Part shown: positions 5,726 to 5,786 of the stretch, piece by piece | Layout of the letters: every line of letters begins with the position of its first letter | Position numbering within the stretch: position 1 is the stretch's first letter | The notes under the pieces: model-generated | Told to the model about the DNA's origin: nothing | What the model saw: only the letters and a program-made list of their open reading frames with translations | Database searches by the model: none | Assembly (NCBI GenBank): GCA_046482845.1 | Contig: JAWOEJ010000178.1 | Location: forward strand, 1 to 5,786 | Direction of reading: 5' to 3' | Length of the DNA: 5,786 bases | DNA from: DATFJZ01 sp046482845 | GTDB lineage: Bacteria > Desulfobacterota > Desulfobacteria > Desulfobacterales > Desulfobacteraceae | Made by a program: the position numbers and the translations under genes

Positions 5726-5786
5726 TTTTGATGAAAAAGGAGCAAAAAATAAATTAAAAGAGTTTTTGCAAAGTTAAATTTTATTT
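5726..5786. other. AT-rich tail after the HDOD gene, no gene or terminator visible
   Basis: These 61 bases are mostly A and T. There is no GC-rich hairpin with a T tract, so transcription may continue into a gene beyond the right edge. An AAGGAG-like run at 5737-5742 exists, but no plausible start codon follows at the right distance inside the window. Confidence 0.6.

Noticed and set aside
5731..5757. Tiny open frame ATGAAAAAGGAG... of 8 codons after the HDOD gene
   Set aside because: Too short, no ribosome binding site at proper distance, and composed of low-complexity A-rich codons.

Overview
The window looks like chromosomal DNA of a Gram-negative bacterium, most plausibly a sulfate-reducing Desulfobacterota (Desulfobacter/Desulfobacula-like). 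This is inference from the style of the proteins (an HrpA helicase, a GspE/PilB-type ATPase with an enlarged N-terminus, and a stand-alone HDOD protein), mid-range GC and strong Shine-Dalgarno sites. No rRNA or other phylogenetic marker is present.

Layout: (1) Positions 1-2426, minus strand: the N-terminal ~808 residues of an HrpA-type DEAH-box RNA helicase. Its 3' part lies beyond the left edge. A G6 tract near that edge may mark a frameshift. (2) Positions 2433-3055: a 0.6 kb divergent intergenic region with no protein gene but a striking repeat architecture. Two arrays of the same 7-base unit lie in opposite orientation (6.7 copies at 2535-2581, 20 copies at 2883-3022). Between them is a 193-bp element bounded by 30-bp near-perfect inverted repeats (2627-2819). 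(3) Positions 3056-4969, plus strand: a GspE/PilB-family secretion or pilus ATPase, starting at TTG behind a strong ribosome binding site. (4) Positions 4973-5725, plus strand: an HDOD-domain protein, 3 nt downstream of the ATPase and surely co-translated with it. (5) Positions 5726-5786: short AT-rich tail with no visible gene or terminator.

Functional reading: the ATPase carries four tandem helical repeats at its N-terminus that resemble the MshEN (T2SSE_N) fold, a family known to include c-di-GMP binders. HDOD proteins are commonly signalling or regulatory scaffolds. The pair may therefore be a signal-controlled motor for a type IV pilus or type II secretion-like machine whose membrane parts are encoded elsewhere. 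The 20-copy heptamer array ends 33 bp before the ATPase start codon, so changes in copy number could alter expression of this operon. That is a hypothesis only.

The helicase and the two-gene operon look conventional. The most unusual material is the nested inverted repeat structure in the intergenic region.
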